From SSC4 sp964443225 (GTDB lineage Bacteria; Chloroflexota; Anaerolineae; SSC4; Amarolineaceae), in the NCBI GenBank assembly GCA_964443225.1, contig CAYUCC010000017.1:1-64000 (forward strand): a DNA stretch of 64,000 nucleotides, in the 5' to 3' direction. Position 1 is the stretch's first letter. Every line of letters begins with the position of its first letter. The notes under the pieces were generated by a model, which did no database searches, was not told the DNA's origin, and saw nothing but the letters and a program-made list of their open reading frames with translations. A program made the position numbers and the translations under genes. Of this stretch, positions 52,603 through 62,300 are shown piece by piece.

Positions 52603-54342
52603 ATGCGCAAGAAACCCGTGCTGCTTCTCATGGTGCTGCTCGCAATGGCCGTGATGCCCGCGCTGACCAGCGCCAGCCTGGTGCCCGAGGCCGGCACCAC
52701 CATCCTGGTCACCACAACCACCGACGAGCTCACCATCGATGGTGACTGCTCGCTGCGCGAGGCGGTGCGCGCCGCCAATCTGAATTCGGCGTTCGACGCC
52801 TGCGCCGCCGGCAGCGCCGCGGCCAGCGATACGATCGTCCTGCAGGCCGGCGTGACCTACCTGCTGACCCGCGCCGGCATTGATGACACGACGGTCAACG
52901 GCGACCTCGACATCACCGATGATGTCACGATCCTCGGCAGCGCCGCAACGGTCAACGGCAACGGCGCCACCGTCCTGGATCGGGTCTTCCACATCTTGGG
53001 CAACAACGTCGTCTCGATGTCCGACGTGACCATCCGCAGTGGCCGGACCAGCTCATTTGGCGCCGGAATACGCAACGCGGGCACCCTCACCCTGCGTGAT
53101 GTGACGGTGACCCTGAACCAAAGCACCGGCAACGCGGGCGGCGGGATCGCCAACGAGATGGGTGTCCTCACGCTGGTCGACACTACGATCAGCAGCAATA
53201 CGACATCGACCCTGGGTGGTGGTCTGGCCATGCTGGGAGGCTCGCTGCAGGCCACCAACGTGACCATCTCCAGCAACACAGCCAACACCGATCGCGGCGG
53301 GGGGCTTTGGGTAGGCACGAACGCCAGCGCCACCCTGATCAACTGCACGATCAACAACAACGATACCGACACCGACGGGGGTGGCATTTACAACGAAAAC
53401 AACCTGACCCTGCTCGGTTCGACGGTGCGCAACAACCTGGCGGGCGACCATGGCGGAGGCATCGTCAACCTGGATACGATGACGATCAGCCACAGTACGA
53501 TTCGTGACAATGATGCCAGCGACAGCGGTGGCATCCACAATACCGGCGGGACGCTGACCATGCACAACAGCACGATCAATGCCAACGCAGTGACCAGCGC
53601 CGGCGGTCTGCGCAATGACGAAGGCGGGATCGCCCACCTGATCAACAGCACGGTCAGTGGCAACACCGCCACTGCCGGCGCCGGCGGCATCGCCAACGGC
53701 AATGGAGCGGTGTTGAACCTCTCCAATACCACGGTGGCGTTCAACATTGCCGACTCGGACAGCAACGAGTTTGGTGACGGTGGTGGGCTCAACAACTCGG
53801 CGACGGCGGTCGTGCGTAATTCGCTGATCGGCGAGAACCAGGATCTTTCCTCCAGCGGCACGATCTACCACGACTGCGCCGGCGGCTTCACGTCCGACGG
53901 TTACAACCTGGTCGAAAACACGACGGGCTGTGCGATCGGCGGTAATACGACCGGCAACATCACCGGTGTCGATCCGAACCTGGCCGCCCTGGGATCGAAC
54001 GGTGGCCGCACCCAGACGCACTCGTTTCCCACTGGCGCGCCGCCGCACAACAACGCCAACCCCGGCGGCTGTGTCGACCAGGTGGGTGCAGCCATCCTGG
54101 CCGACCAGCGCGACGGCGCACGGCTGAACCGCTGCGACATGGGGTCGTTCGAGTTTGCCGCCTGCCTGGTCATCGGCGACGTCGATGATGACGGCGACGT
54201 CGATGTTGTGGATATCACGCAGGTGGCTGCCGCATGGACCAACCAGGCCACCGTCCCGCAGTTCGACCTGGTGGTCGATGGCGTCATCGATATCAACGAC
54301 ATCGTGGCCGTAACGGCCCGCTTCGGGCTGGTCTGCTCATGA
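52603..54342 (+). CDS. Secreted CSLREA-domain beta-helix protein with Cys-flanked dockerin-like C terminus, 579 aa
   Basis: Signal peptide (MRKKPVLLLMVLLAMAVMPALTSA). A CSLREA domain follows (TTTDELTIDGDCSLREAVRAAN, residues about 38-60). About 14 beta-helix turns carry GG(G/A)(I/L)xNxG and NSTI motifs up to about residue 470. The C terminus has two EF-hand-like dockerin repeats, GDVDDDGDVDVVDITQVAAAW and FDLVVDGVIDINDIVAVTARFG, enclosed by Cys (AAC...VC). The same arrangement ends the protein at 41751. AAGGAGG precedes ATG 52603. Calcium-binding, extracellular structural or polymer-binding role is likely. Confidence 0.82.
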   Translation: MRKKPVLLLMVLLAMAVMPALTSASLVPEAGTTILVTTTTDELTIDGDCSLREAVRAANLNSAFDACAAGSAAASDTIVLQAGVTYLLTRAGIDDTTVNGDLDITDDVTILGSAATVNGNGATVLDRVFHILGNNVVSMSDVTIRSGRTSSFGAGIRNAGTLTLRDVTVTLNQSTGNAGGGIANEMGVLTLVDTTISSNTTSTLGGGLAMLGGSLQATNVTISSNTANTDRGGGLWVGTNASATLINCTINNNDTDTDGGGIYNENNLTLLGSTVRNNLAGDHGGGIVNLDTMTISHSTIRDNDASDSGGIHNTGGTLTMHNSTINANAVTSAGGLRNDEGGIAHLINSTVSGNTATAGAGGIANGNGAVLNLSNTTVAFNIADSDSNEFGDGGGLNNSATAVVRNSLIGENQDLSSSGTIYHDCAGGFTSDGYNLVENTTGCAIGGNTTGNITGVDPNLAALGSNGGRTQTHSFPTGAPPHNNANPGGCVDQVGAAILADQRDGARLNRCDMGSFEFAACLVIGDVDDDGDVDVVDITQVAAAWTNQATVPQFDLVVDGVIDINDIVAVTARFGLVCS

Positions 54343-54416
54343 TCGCGGCCGGGGTTATGTGACCACACAGACACCAAGGCACCAAGATTAAGTGGCGTAT
54401 AACTTGACCACGAAGA

Positions 54417-54462
54417 CACGAAGGCACCAAGACCTTTTCTAAGAAGTCTTGGTGCCTTCGTG
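54417..54462. terminator. 17-bp perfect inverted repeat between convergent genes
   Basis: CACGAAGGCACCAAGAC (54417-54433) and GTCTTGGTGCCTTCGTG (54446-54462), loop 12 bases. It lies between the CSLREA gene and the arylsulfotransferase gene and may stop both transcripts. The arms belong to a dispersed CACGAAGGCACCAAG repeat; a partial extra copy lies at 54366-54387. Confidence 0.75.
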
Positions 54463-54480
54463 GTTATTCTTCCCCGTCGA

Positions 54481-56367
54481 TTAGCGCGTGAGCCACGGCA
54501 GGTAAGTGGGATGGCATGCGGCGCCGCCGGCGAACACGGCGGTCGAAGCGGTCATCGACTGGCCCTGCCGGTCGATGGGGCGGATACGGAAGAAGCAGTG
54601 ATCATCGAGGAAATCGGTGATTTCGATGCGTGTCTCGAAGCCGGTTTTGAGGTGCGTTCCCACCCAGCGCCACGCCAGCACGGGCCGGCTGCCGCCGTAG
54701 ACCGCATACGCCTCCACCTCGGTGGCCCCATTCCAGCTGACGTGCAGGTAGGTTCGGCCATCGGCTGCCGTCGTCACCAGGGTCGGTGGCCAGGTGGGCC
54801 GGCCGACCCACGGGAAACGGTAGGCGCGGTAGCTCTGGTGCACCAGGTCCATGGTCAGCTCGAACGCCTTTTGGCCATCGGGCGTTACCTCGGTCAGCGT
54901 CGGCACGGTCGTGCCCCAGCCGATCATGGTGTTGCCGTTGGGCAGGCGCTGGGCGTTGCCCATGCCCCAACCATACGTGTCGGGGGTGTTGCGGTACTCC
55001 CACACCAGGGTGGCGGTCTTGTTTTCCTGATCCAGCACGTACTCCAGGGCACGTGAATATTCGGGCACGAAGTCGTTGCCGTTGTCGTACAGGGTATAAT
55101 TCCCGTCGGGCTGCAGGCGGATGTCGTGCTGGTGCGAGAAGTGGCGATCATCGTTAATGAAGGTGAACTGGTTGCCCTTGCCACCCCATCGCCAGATGAC
55201 GTCGGCGGTCTGGCGGTCGATTTTCGTGACTTCGTCGGTGTGCCGGCTCGAGATCAGGATGTTGCCATCGAAGTCGCTGGTGACCGTGTTACCGTGCATG
55301 TAGTCGATGACCCGTGTGGTCAGGCTGACGGTGGTGTCGGTGATCGGGATGTGGTCCCAACTGCGCCACTCGAAGACGATGTTGCGGCTGGGATCGAGCT
55401 CCTGCACGACCAGCCCGTACACGGTCGCCGTCGGATAACCGCCCGGTGCGATGGCACTCATGTCGATGATGCGCGGGTCATAACTGAGGTAGCGCTGATT
55501 GCCATTGGGCAGCAGCTCGATGTCGTGGTGGTCGGTGTGGTGCCACTTGGCGTGGTAGAACCCGATCGTGGCGTAGGTATCGTCGAGCACACGGAACCAA
55601 TCTTTACTACGATCGTAGTAGGTCAGCAGTCCGTTGGGGTGCTTGCGGAAATCGGTGGCGGCCTGGTTGGGCGGCCGTTTGTCGTAAAACACCGGCTCAC
55701 CCTGGTTGTCCAGGATCATCGCGTACGGGGCGGCGGTGGGCAAACCCGGCCCGGTGAAATTGGTGACGAAGACGTACCCTTCCGCCGTGCCGGACGCCGG
55801 CACCGTGACCGTGATGACCGGAAAATCGGCCGGCAGGGTGACGTAGCTGGAAAAGCGACCGCCCGGCCGGATCGGTTCGGCGGTTGGCAGATCGGTGCCC
55901 GGCGACGCGGGCGCGATGTCATCCAGGGGGAGTGCGTTCCAAGGCAATGGGTGGGCATCGACCGTGAAGTGCCATGTCGTTCCGGCCACGGCTTCACCCG
56001 CCAGGGTGCGCAGACCCTCGTTTACGGTCACGGAGACCCTTTCACCCGCGGCAAATGGCTCAGCTGGCTCGAAGATGATGGTCTCCCCATCATCGGCCAG
56101 CAGCGTGCGGCCGGTATGCGGCCCACTGTTATTCCCCACCACCTCGAATAACCCGTCGCGCGGCACACTCTTTACGTCGAGGGTGCTTCCGGCGCGAACC
56201 GCAATCGCCGTATTCGGCGATACAAGCTGCACCCCCGGACGGGGTGCGAGATAAACCAGTTTGTGCGCTACCTGGGCGTGGGAGGAGGCTGTACCCCACC
56301 ACAACAGACCCAACGCGAGGCCCACGGTTAGGGCGCACAGCACAAGGAGTCGTGTACGTACCATCAT
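54481..56367 (-). CDS. Secreted arylsulfotransferase-family protein, 628 aa
   Basis: Signal peptide (residues 1-32). Residues about 70-137 form an Ig-like Big_5 domain (DDGETIIFEPAEPFAAGERVSV). From about 170 the protein is a six-bladed propeller of the ASST type (Arylsulfotran_2), with HHTDHHDIELLPNGNQ, SRHTDEVTKIDRQTADVIWRWGG and HFSHQHDIRLQPDGN repeats; family members transfer sulfate between phenols through a histidine. The C-terminal tail is CHPTYLPWLTR, similar to WLPWLNR at the end of the BNR protein at 25879. AAAGGAAAAC precedes the ATG pair. Could also act only as a binding propeller. Confidence 0.82.
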   Translation of the reverse strand: MMVRTRLLVLCALTVGLALGLLWWGTASSHAQVAHKLVYLAPRPGVQLVSPNTAIAVRAGSTLDVKSVPRDGLFEVVGNNSGPHTGRTLLADDGETIIFEPAEPFAAGERVSVTVNEGLRTLAGEAVAGTTWHFTVDAHPLPWNALPLDDIAPASPGTDLPTAEPIRPGGRFSSYVTLPADFPVITVTVPASGTAEGYVFVTNFTGPGLPTAAPYAMILDNQGEPVFYDKRPPNQAATDFRKHPNGLLTYYDRSKDWFRVLDDTYATIGFYHAKWHHTDHHDIELLPNGNQRYLSYDPRIIDMSAIAPGGYPTATVYGLVVQELDPSRNIVFEWRSWDHIPITDTTVSLTTRVIDYMHGNTVTSDFDGNILISSRHTDEVTKIDRQTADVIWRWGGKGNQFTFINDDRHFSHQHDIRLQPDGNYTLYDNGNDFVPEYSRALEYVLDQENKTATLVWEYRNTPDTYGWGMGNAQRLPNGNTMIGWGTTVPTLTEVTPDGQKAFELTMDLVHQSYRAYRFPWVGRPTWPPTLVTTAADGRTYLHVSWNGATEVEAYAVYGGSRPVLAWRWVGTHLKTGFETRIEITDFLDDHCFFRIRPIDRQGQSMTASTAVFAGGAACHPTYLPWLTR

Positions 56368-56449
56368 GTTTTCCTTTCGGGTTGCTTCGGGATCGTTCGC
56401 TTCGTAATTCGTTTGTTCGTTACCACCATTGGTTGACGCCAGCCCAGCT

Positions 56450-56810
56450 CACCTCCCGCGCTGCGCCGTCACGAACCAGTTGTGCGGCATCCCCGGCATG
56501 TTCGTTGGGATCACCGGGAACGGCCAGCGACCGTGGTTGGCTCCGGCTGTCCGGCCTGGCTGAGTTAAGCCTGCCAGCCACGGACGGCCAGGAATCCGAC
56601 CGGGTCGTCCATCGAGCCCATCCAGGGTGCTCCGGTCTGGGCCTGCATCTCGACCCAGGGACGGGTCAGGGCCGAAGTCAGGGTGTCACGATTGACGATG
56701 TCGAAACCGAGCCAGCTGCCGGGCACGGCCAGGGCAGTGACGGTGTCGAGCAGACGGGTGATGGCTTCCGGTTCGTTGGTTTCTATTCGATCATACATCG
56801 GTTGCCGACA
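56450..56810 (-). pseudogene. C-terminal remnant of a class I SAM-dependent methyltransferase (LCM type)
   Basis: Minus-strand reading gives EPEAITRLLDTVTALAVPGS then WLGFDIVNRDTLTS and GAPWMGSMDDPVGFLAVRGW, the C-terminal half of TIGR00027-type methyltransferases. A stop (TAA, 56565-56567) follows. In the next frame the true C terminus continues as GANHGRWPFPVIPTNMPGMP and HNWFVTAQRGR to a TGA at 56450. So the gene has lost about 200 N-terminal residues, gained a stop and lost one base. No function is expected. Confidence 0.75.
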
Positions 56811-56840
56811 TGTTTCAAGTTTCACGATCAGGTTGCCACA

Positions 56841-56908
56841 CCCAACACACAAAACACAGAAAACACAATAAACCTTTGTGCCTTGTGTGTCCTTTGCGGT
56901 AAAAAACC
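56841..56908. repeat. Dispersed CTTTGTG/CTTTGCGG-type repeat
   Basis: CACAAAACACAGAAAACACA followed by CTTTGTGCCTTGTGTGTCC and CTTTGCGGT is related to 46360-46446 and forms a weak inverted repeat. It lies between the methyltransferase remnant and the HAD gene. Confidence 0.5.
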
Positions 56909-56918
56909 ATACGCACGA

Positions 56919-57632
56919 TCAAGGTACGGGATGTTCGAGCTGCGCCAGAAGACCGGGGAGCTGGCCCAGGTGGGCGAGCTGGTAATAACCGGGCTGGCTG
57001 GCCGGCGGCGGATCGGCGGATTCGTGGGCCCAGCTCAGCTGGGCGGGGACATACACGGCGCTGGCACCCAGTTCGAGCACGGGCAAAATGTCGGAACGCA
57101 GTGAGTTGCCAACCATCATAAAACGTGCCGGCTCGACCCCGTAGTGCGCCAGGATCGCGGCATAATCGTCACGCCGTTTGTCGCTGACGATCTCGACGTG
57201 GCGGAAGTAGGGCGCCAGACCGGAACGCGCAATTTTATCCTCCTGGTCGCGCAGGTCACCCTTGGTGATCAACATGAGCGGATGGGTGGCCGCCACGGCG
57301 GGGATGGTCTCGGCGACGTAATCGAGCAGCTCCACCTCGGCTGCCAGCATGCCCCGCGCCAGGTCGATGATCGTCTGCACGTCACGGCCAGCAATGCGGC
57401 CCTCGGTCAGCTCGATGGCCGTCTCGATCATGGAGAGGGCAAAGGCTTTGATCCCATAACCAAAATGGGCCAGGTTGCGCATTTCGGTTTCGTAAAGGCG
57501 CACGTCGATCCACTCCGGGCTGTGGTAATGCGCCAGCAGCTGCTTGAACTGAGCCTGGGCATCGACGTAAAGACGTTCGTTGGCCCAAAGGGTGTCATCG
57601 GCATCGAACGCAACAATCTCAAATAGTGACAT
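56919..57632 (-). CDS. HAD-superfamily hydrolase, 237 aa
   Basis: Motif I is FDADDTLW (D10 nucleophile, D12), motif II LMLITKGD (Thr), motif III is Lys in SDKRRDDY and motif IV MMVGNSLRSDILP. A helical cap lies between residues about 18 and 110, so it is a subfamily I phosphatase. Most similar in style to Chloroflexota and archaeal phosphoglycolate-phosphatase-like proteins. It starts 12 bp after the WS/DGAT stop, so it belongs to the same transcript. Substrate unknown; lysophosphatidate or phosphatidate chemistry would fit the neighbour but is speculation. Confidence 0.88.
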   Translation of the reverse strand: MSLFEIVAFDADDTLWANERLYVDAQAQFKQLLAHYHSPEWIDVRLYETEMRNLAHFGYGIKAFALSMIETAIELTEGRIAGRDVQTIIDLARGMLAAEVELLDYVAETIPAVAATHPLMLITKGDLRDQEDKIARSGLAPYFRHVEIVSDKRRDDYAAILAHYGVEPARFMMVGNSLRSDILPVLELGASAVYVPAQLSWAHESADPPPASQPGYYQLAHLGQLPGLLAQLEHPVP

Positions 57633-57633
57633 T

Positions 57634-57672
57634 CTCCCTACTCCCTACTCCGTACTCCCTACTCCCCACTCC
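57634..57672. repeat. 7-bp tandem repeat covering the 3' end of the WS/DGAT gene
   Basis: About five TACTCCC/TACTCCG units. Read on the minus strand they encode GVGSTE and the stop of the WS/DGAT gene, exactly as at the end of the GT4 gene at 17251. Confidence 0.85.
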
Positions 57673-59069
57673 AACTCCACCAACGCCTCCTCCACGAAAC
57701 CCACAAACACATCGGTATCCGGCATGATCTCAGGGCACGAGGTGGCGGTGATCGTGACGGAACCGGCGTAGCTGAAGACCGTGATCAGCAGGCCGACCCC
57801 GTCGTAGATTGGAGTCATACCCATGGTGCTGAGCATGCGCGCACCGTGCAGGTAAAGAGGTGCCTGGCTCCCAGGCACGTTCGTGATGACACAGTTGAAG
57901 ATCGGGTTGATGCGCCTGGTGATGCGCGAGCCGGTGTAGAGTTGGGCCGCGGCGCTCGCCAGCGCAAAGGGGATCAACTGTGTCGAATCGACCAAACCCT
58001 GCGCATCGACGGCGTAGTGGTAGGCCTTGCTCTGTTGGGCGCCGACCTGGATGCGCCGCAGGCGCCGCAGTGGGTTAGCTTCGTCGGTGGCCAGCTTGAC
58101 CAGGATGGCTGAGACCTGGTTGCCCATCGCTGCCTTTGCATCCGGGGTACGCGTCGATATCGGTACCATCGCAATCAGCGGTTTTTTGGGCAGGTCATCT
58201 TTGGCCAGCAGGTAACGCCGCAAGGCACCCGCCGAGATGGCGAGGATGACGTCGTTGACGGTGATTCCCGGCACCTGGTCTTTCACCGCTTTGATTCGGT
58301 CCAGCGCAATCGTGCAGCAGTCCCAGGTGCGGCGTGCGCTCACGGGAACGTTCAGACTCGTACGCGGCCCGGCATACAGCCAGGGCAGCGAGCGGACGCC
58401 CGCGGCACGCGGTACGAACGGCAGCTTGACCGCCGAACGGACGGCCGCCGAGAGTAAGTCGACCACCTCGCGCGGGATACGCAGGGCATCCCGCGACGTG
58501 CGCGTGAGCACTGCCAGATCGCCGGGTGCCGCCCTGGGCTGCCAGGGTGGCGGATCCGCCATCGGGCCGCGCAGCGGTGTTGTGTCCAGCATGACACCCA
58601 GCATCGTACCGCCCGCCAGGCCATCACTGGCGGCATGGTGGACCTTGCCAATCAGGGCGACCGAGCCCGGCGGCACGTCAGGGACCGTCTCCAGTCCTTC
58701 GATGAAGACCATCTCCCACAGCGGGCGTGCATGATCCAAAGGCCGGCTGATGACGTCGGCCATGACCGCACGCAGTTCCGCCCATCCACCGGGTGCGGGC
58801 AGGTACACATGCTGCAGGTGATGGTCCAGGTCGAAATCGGGATCTTCGATCCAGTACGGGTGCCCCAGGTTAAGCGGGACCATCACCAGCCGCTCGCGGT
58901 AGGTACGCACCAGGTGCAGGCGCGCGGCAACGTGGGCGCGCAGGGTGGGAAAATCGAGTTGCGTGCCCGCGGTCCCCGTCTCGAAAATGTTGAGTGCAGC
59001 GACGTGCATCGGCGCGCGTGGAATCTCAAGATAGAGAAATGCCGCGTCGAGACCGGAAAGCGATCTCAT
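57645..59069 (-). CDS. Wax ester synthase/diacylglycerol acyltransferase (WS/DGAT), 474 aa
   Basis: Bifunctional acyltransferase that makes wax esters or triacylglycerol from acyl-CoA. The catalytic HHxxxDG motif is HHAASDG (H144, H145, D149, G150). The N-terminal SGLDAAFLYLEIPRAPMHV and the C-terminal NPIFNCVITNVPGSQAPLYLHGA (PLW/ND(V/A)-type) motifs are family signatures, and TVNDVILAISAGALR matches the NDVVLA motif. The last residues GVGSTE come from the 7-bp repeat. Together with the acyl-CoA ligase and phasin at 28 kb it indicates storage-lipid formation. An HAD hydrolase follows on the same strand. Confidence 0.93.
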   Translation of the reverse strand: MRSLSGLDAAFLYLEIPRAPMHVAALNIFETGTAGTQLDFPTLRAHVAARLHLVRTYRERLVMVPLNLGHPYWIEDPDFDLDHHLQHVYLPAPGGWAELRAVMADVISRPLDHARPLWEMVFIEGLETVPDVPPGSVALIGKVHHAASDGLAGGTMLGVMLDTTPLRGPMADPPPWQPRAAPGDLAVLTRTSRDALRIPREVVDLLSAAVRSAVKLPFVPRAAGVRSLPWLYAGPRTSLNVPVSARRTWDCCTIALDRIKAVKDQVPGITVNDVILAISAGALRRYLLAKDDLPKKPLIAMVPISTRTPDAKAAMGNQVSAILVKLATDEANPLRRLRRIQVGAQQSKAYHYAVDAQGLVDSTQLIPFALASAAAQLYTGSRITRRINPIFNCVITNVPGSQAPLYLHGARMLSTMGMTPIYDGVGLLITVFSYAGSVTITATSCPEIMPDTDVFVGFVEEALVELEWGVGSTE

Positions 59070-59220
59070 CCTGGCTGCACCCGGATCCCCTGAACCGCGA
59101 TTTCATCCATTGGGAAACGACCGGTTATCCTCCTGCCTGTGATATCAAGAGTATACACCTTTGGATAATGTACGGCAAAGGCGCCATGGATCGCAGTTTC
59201 GGCAGCTCATGATTTTGCGT

Positions 59221-59260
59221 TCGTAGTGCGCCCTTTGGCGCGCTGAAGCGCCCACTACGA
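59221..59260. repeat. Nested hairpin element (TCGTAGTG...CACTACGA)
   Basis: TCGTAGTG (59221-59228) and CACTACGA (59253-59260) are inverted copies; inside lies GCGCC-CTTT-GGCGC. The element resembles short scattered hairpins common in related genomes. The remaining gap 59070-59304 between the divergent WS/DGAT and polymerase genes shows no gene. Confidence 0.7.
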
Positions 59261-59304
59261 GCCTTTAGTTTGCCATTTTGCTGGCTGCGTTCTATGATGC
59301 TGCC

Positions 59305-62300
59305 ATGTCCTTCACCCATCTCGAAGTCCACTCCCACTTCACCCTGCTCGGCGCTACGCCCTCGGTGCCGGCGTTGGTAGCGCGTGCCCAGGCGGATGGC
59401 CTGAGTCACCTGGCGCTCACCGATACGCATGCGCTGTACGGGGCGGTGGCGTTTGCCCGTGCCTGCCGGGCGGCCGGCATCCAGCCCATCATCGGCATGA
59501 CGGTGACGGTGGCCGGTGCGTCCGTTTTGGACGACGAAACCGTACCGGGCCAGCTTGTCCTGCTGGCGACCAGCCCTGCGGGTTATCGTTCACTCTGCCG
59601 GCTGTCGTCCCGCATCCAGGGCAGCCCCGCCCGCGAGACGCTGGCGGTCCGTGGCCTGGAGTGGGAGGACCTGGCGGCAAACCAGGAAGGGCTGTTCTGC
59701 CTGAGCGGCGGGCGACAGGGTTGGATCGAACGGTACCTACGCGCGGGTGACCCTGCTGCCGCACAGCAGGCCCTATCCCGCCTGGCGAGCATCTATGACC
59801 AGCACACCGGCCTGGCCCTGGAGCTGCACGACCCGGCGGATGCAGCCGTGGCACACGAGGTGGCGGCTTTGGCCCGCCGGATGGGGCTGGTGACCGTGGC
59901 TGTGCAGCCGGTCTACTGCCTGGCCCCCGGTGACTGGCCGCAGCTGCAGCTGCTGGCCGCCATCCGGCACAACGTGCGCTTGGGCGATGATACACCAGGC
60001 GGAACGACGGCCCGCCATCCCGCAGCGGAGAACCACTGGCTGTCGCCGGCTGAGGTCACGGCGCGGTTTGCCGGTTTTCCACAGGCGGTGGCGCAGACCG
60101 GCGTCATCGCTGCCCTGTGCGCTGACTGCCTGCCGGACGGCCGGCCCATCTGGCCCGCGCTTGCGCTGCCGCCGGCACAAACCGCCGACACGGCACTGAC
60201 CCATCTGGCGCAGGCGGGGCTGGACCACACCTATGCGCCCGAATCGCCCCAGCGCGCTGCGGCCCAACGGCGCCTGTCGACCGAACTCGCGGCGATCACA
60301 ACCCACGGCTACGCCCCCCTGTTCCTGGTGGTGGCCGACATCGTGCGCTTCGCCCGCGCCCACGAGATTCCCGTCAGTACGCGCGGCAGCGTGGCCAATT
60401 CGCTGGTGGCCTTCTGCACGGGCATCACGACCGTCGACCCGGTCGAACACGGTCTGCTCTTCGAGCGTTTTCTCAACCCGGCACGCGCCAATCCACCCGA
60501 TATCGATCTCGATTTCTGCAGCCGGCGCCGCGACGAAGTGCTGCACTACGTGCGCGAAACTTATGGCACCGACCACGTCGCACTCATTGGTACCATCAGC
60601 ACCTTGCAGCTGCAGTCGGCGGTGCGCGAAACGGGCAAGGCTTACGGACTGCCCGCTGCCCAGATCGACCGCCTGGTCAGCCGCCTGCCGCGCCGCTGGC
60701 ACCCCGACCCGCGCCGCCGCGACAGCCGCACAATGGACGACGTGCTGGCGACACTGGACGACCCCCTGGAACGTGAGATCGTGCGCCTGGCGTATGCCCT
60801 CGTGGGCCAGCCCGATCATCTCAGCGTGCACCCCGGCGGGATGGTCATCACGCCGGGCCCGCTGACCGACGTGCTGCCGGTGCAGTGGGCACCCAAGGGG
60901 TTCCTGATTACCCAGTTCGAGCACGGCGATGTCGAGGCACTGGGTTTGCCCAAGATGGATTTGCTGGGCATCCGTGCCCTGACCGTGCTGGCCGATGCTG
61001 CCGACGCTGTGCGCCAGGGGCACGATCCGGCCTTTCGCCTGGCCTCGATTCCACTGGATGATCCCGCCACGGGTGAGCTCATCGCACGCGGCGAGACGAT
61101 CGGGGTGTTTCAGTGCGAGTCGGACGGCGCGCAGCGCACGCTGCGTAAGCTGCAAGCGCACACGGTGCGCGACCTGGCGGTGGCCAATGCGTTTTTCAAG
61201 CCGGGGCCGGCCATGGGCGGCATGGCCAACGCGTTCGTGCGCCGCTACCGCGGCGAAGAGCCGGTGAGGTACCTGCATCCCGCCCTGGCGCCGATCCTGG
61301 GTCCGACGATGGGCGTATTGATCTTCCAGGAGCAGGTGCTGCGCCTGGCGCACGAGATTGCCGGGCTGAGCTGGGCGCAGGCCGACCAGCTGCGGCGCGG
61401 CATGAGCCATTTTGGCGCGCACGAGATGGCGGCGCTGCGCGACGAATTCGTGCTGGGCTGCCAGCGTCCACCGCCCGCCGGACCCGGGTTCCCACCGGTT
61501 CAGGCCAATACGCTCTGGGAACAGGTCATGCCCTTTGCGGGCTACGGGTTCAACCAGGGGCACGCGACGGCGTACGCCGACGTCAGTTACCGTTCGGCCT
61601 ATCTCAAAACACACTACGCCGCCGAATTTCTCTGCGCACGCCTGGCCGACTACGGGGGTTTCCACCATCCGGCGATCTACATGGCCGAGGCGGTGCGCCT
61701 GGGCCTGGCGGTGCGGCCACCGCACGTCAATGACAGCGCCGCGGCGTTCAGCCTGGTCGAACGGCGCGTTTTGACCATGGGCCTGGGCCAGGTGCGCGAC
61801 CTGCGGCGCTCGGCGGTGGATGAGCTGCTCGACCAGCGCACGCGGCAGCCCTTCACCGGGCTGCGCGACCTGGTGCAGCGGGTGTCGTTACGCACCAAAG
61901 AAATCGACCACCTCATCCGCAGCGGGGCACTGGACGGGCTTGCACCAAGCCGCGCCGCGCTGCTGGACGAAGCCAGGGAGATCGGCCGGCACAGTGCGGG
62001 ACAGCTGTCCTTTACCTTCGAGCGGCCCCGCGTGCCGGCGGAGACACTGCGCCAGCGGTGGGACTGGGAGGCCGAGCTGTTGGGCCTGCCTGTGAGTGCG
62101 TTTGCCGATCCGTTGGCCCTGGTGCGTGACCGTCTGCCGCCGCACGTGCCGCTGGCCGGGCTGCCCACCACGGGCGGCCGGCCAGTGCTGACAGCTGGTG
62201 TACGACTGCCCGGCTGGACCGGTGGGCCGGGCTTTTTCCTGGGAGACGGCCAGACCTTCGTGATTGTGCGGGGCGATAAAGCAGCCAAAGCCCCGCCACC

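Noticed and set aside
59773..61725. 650-codon open frame opposite the DNA polymerase gene
   Set aside because: Same shadow effect in a GC-rich gene; the polymerase motifs on the plus strand are unambiguous.
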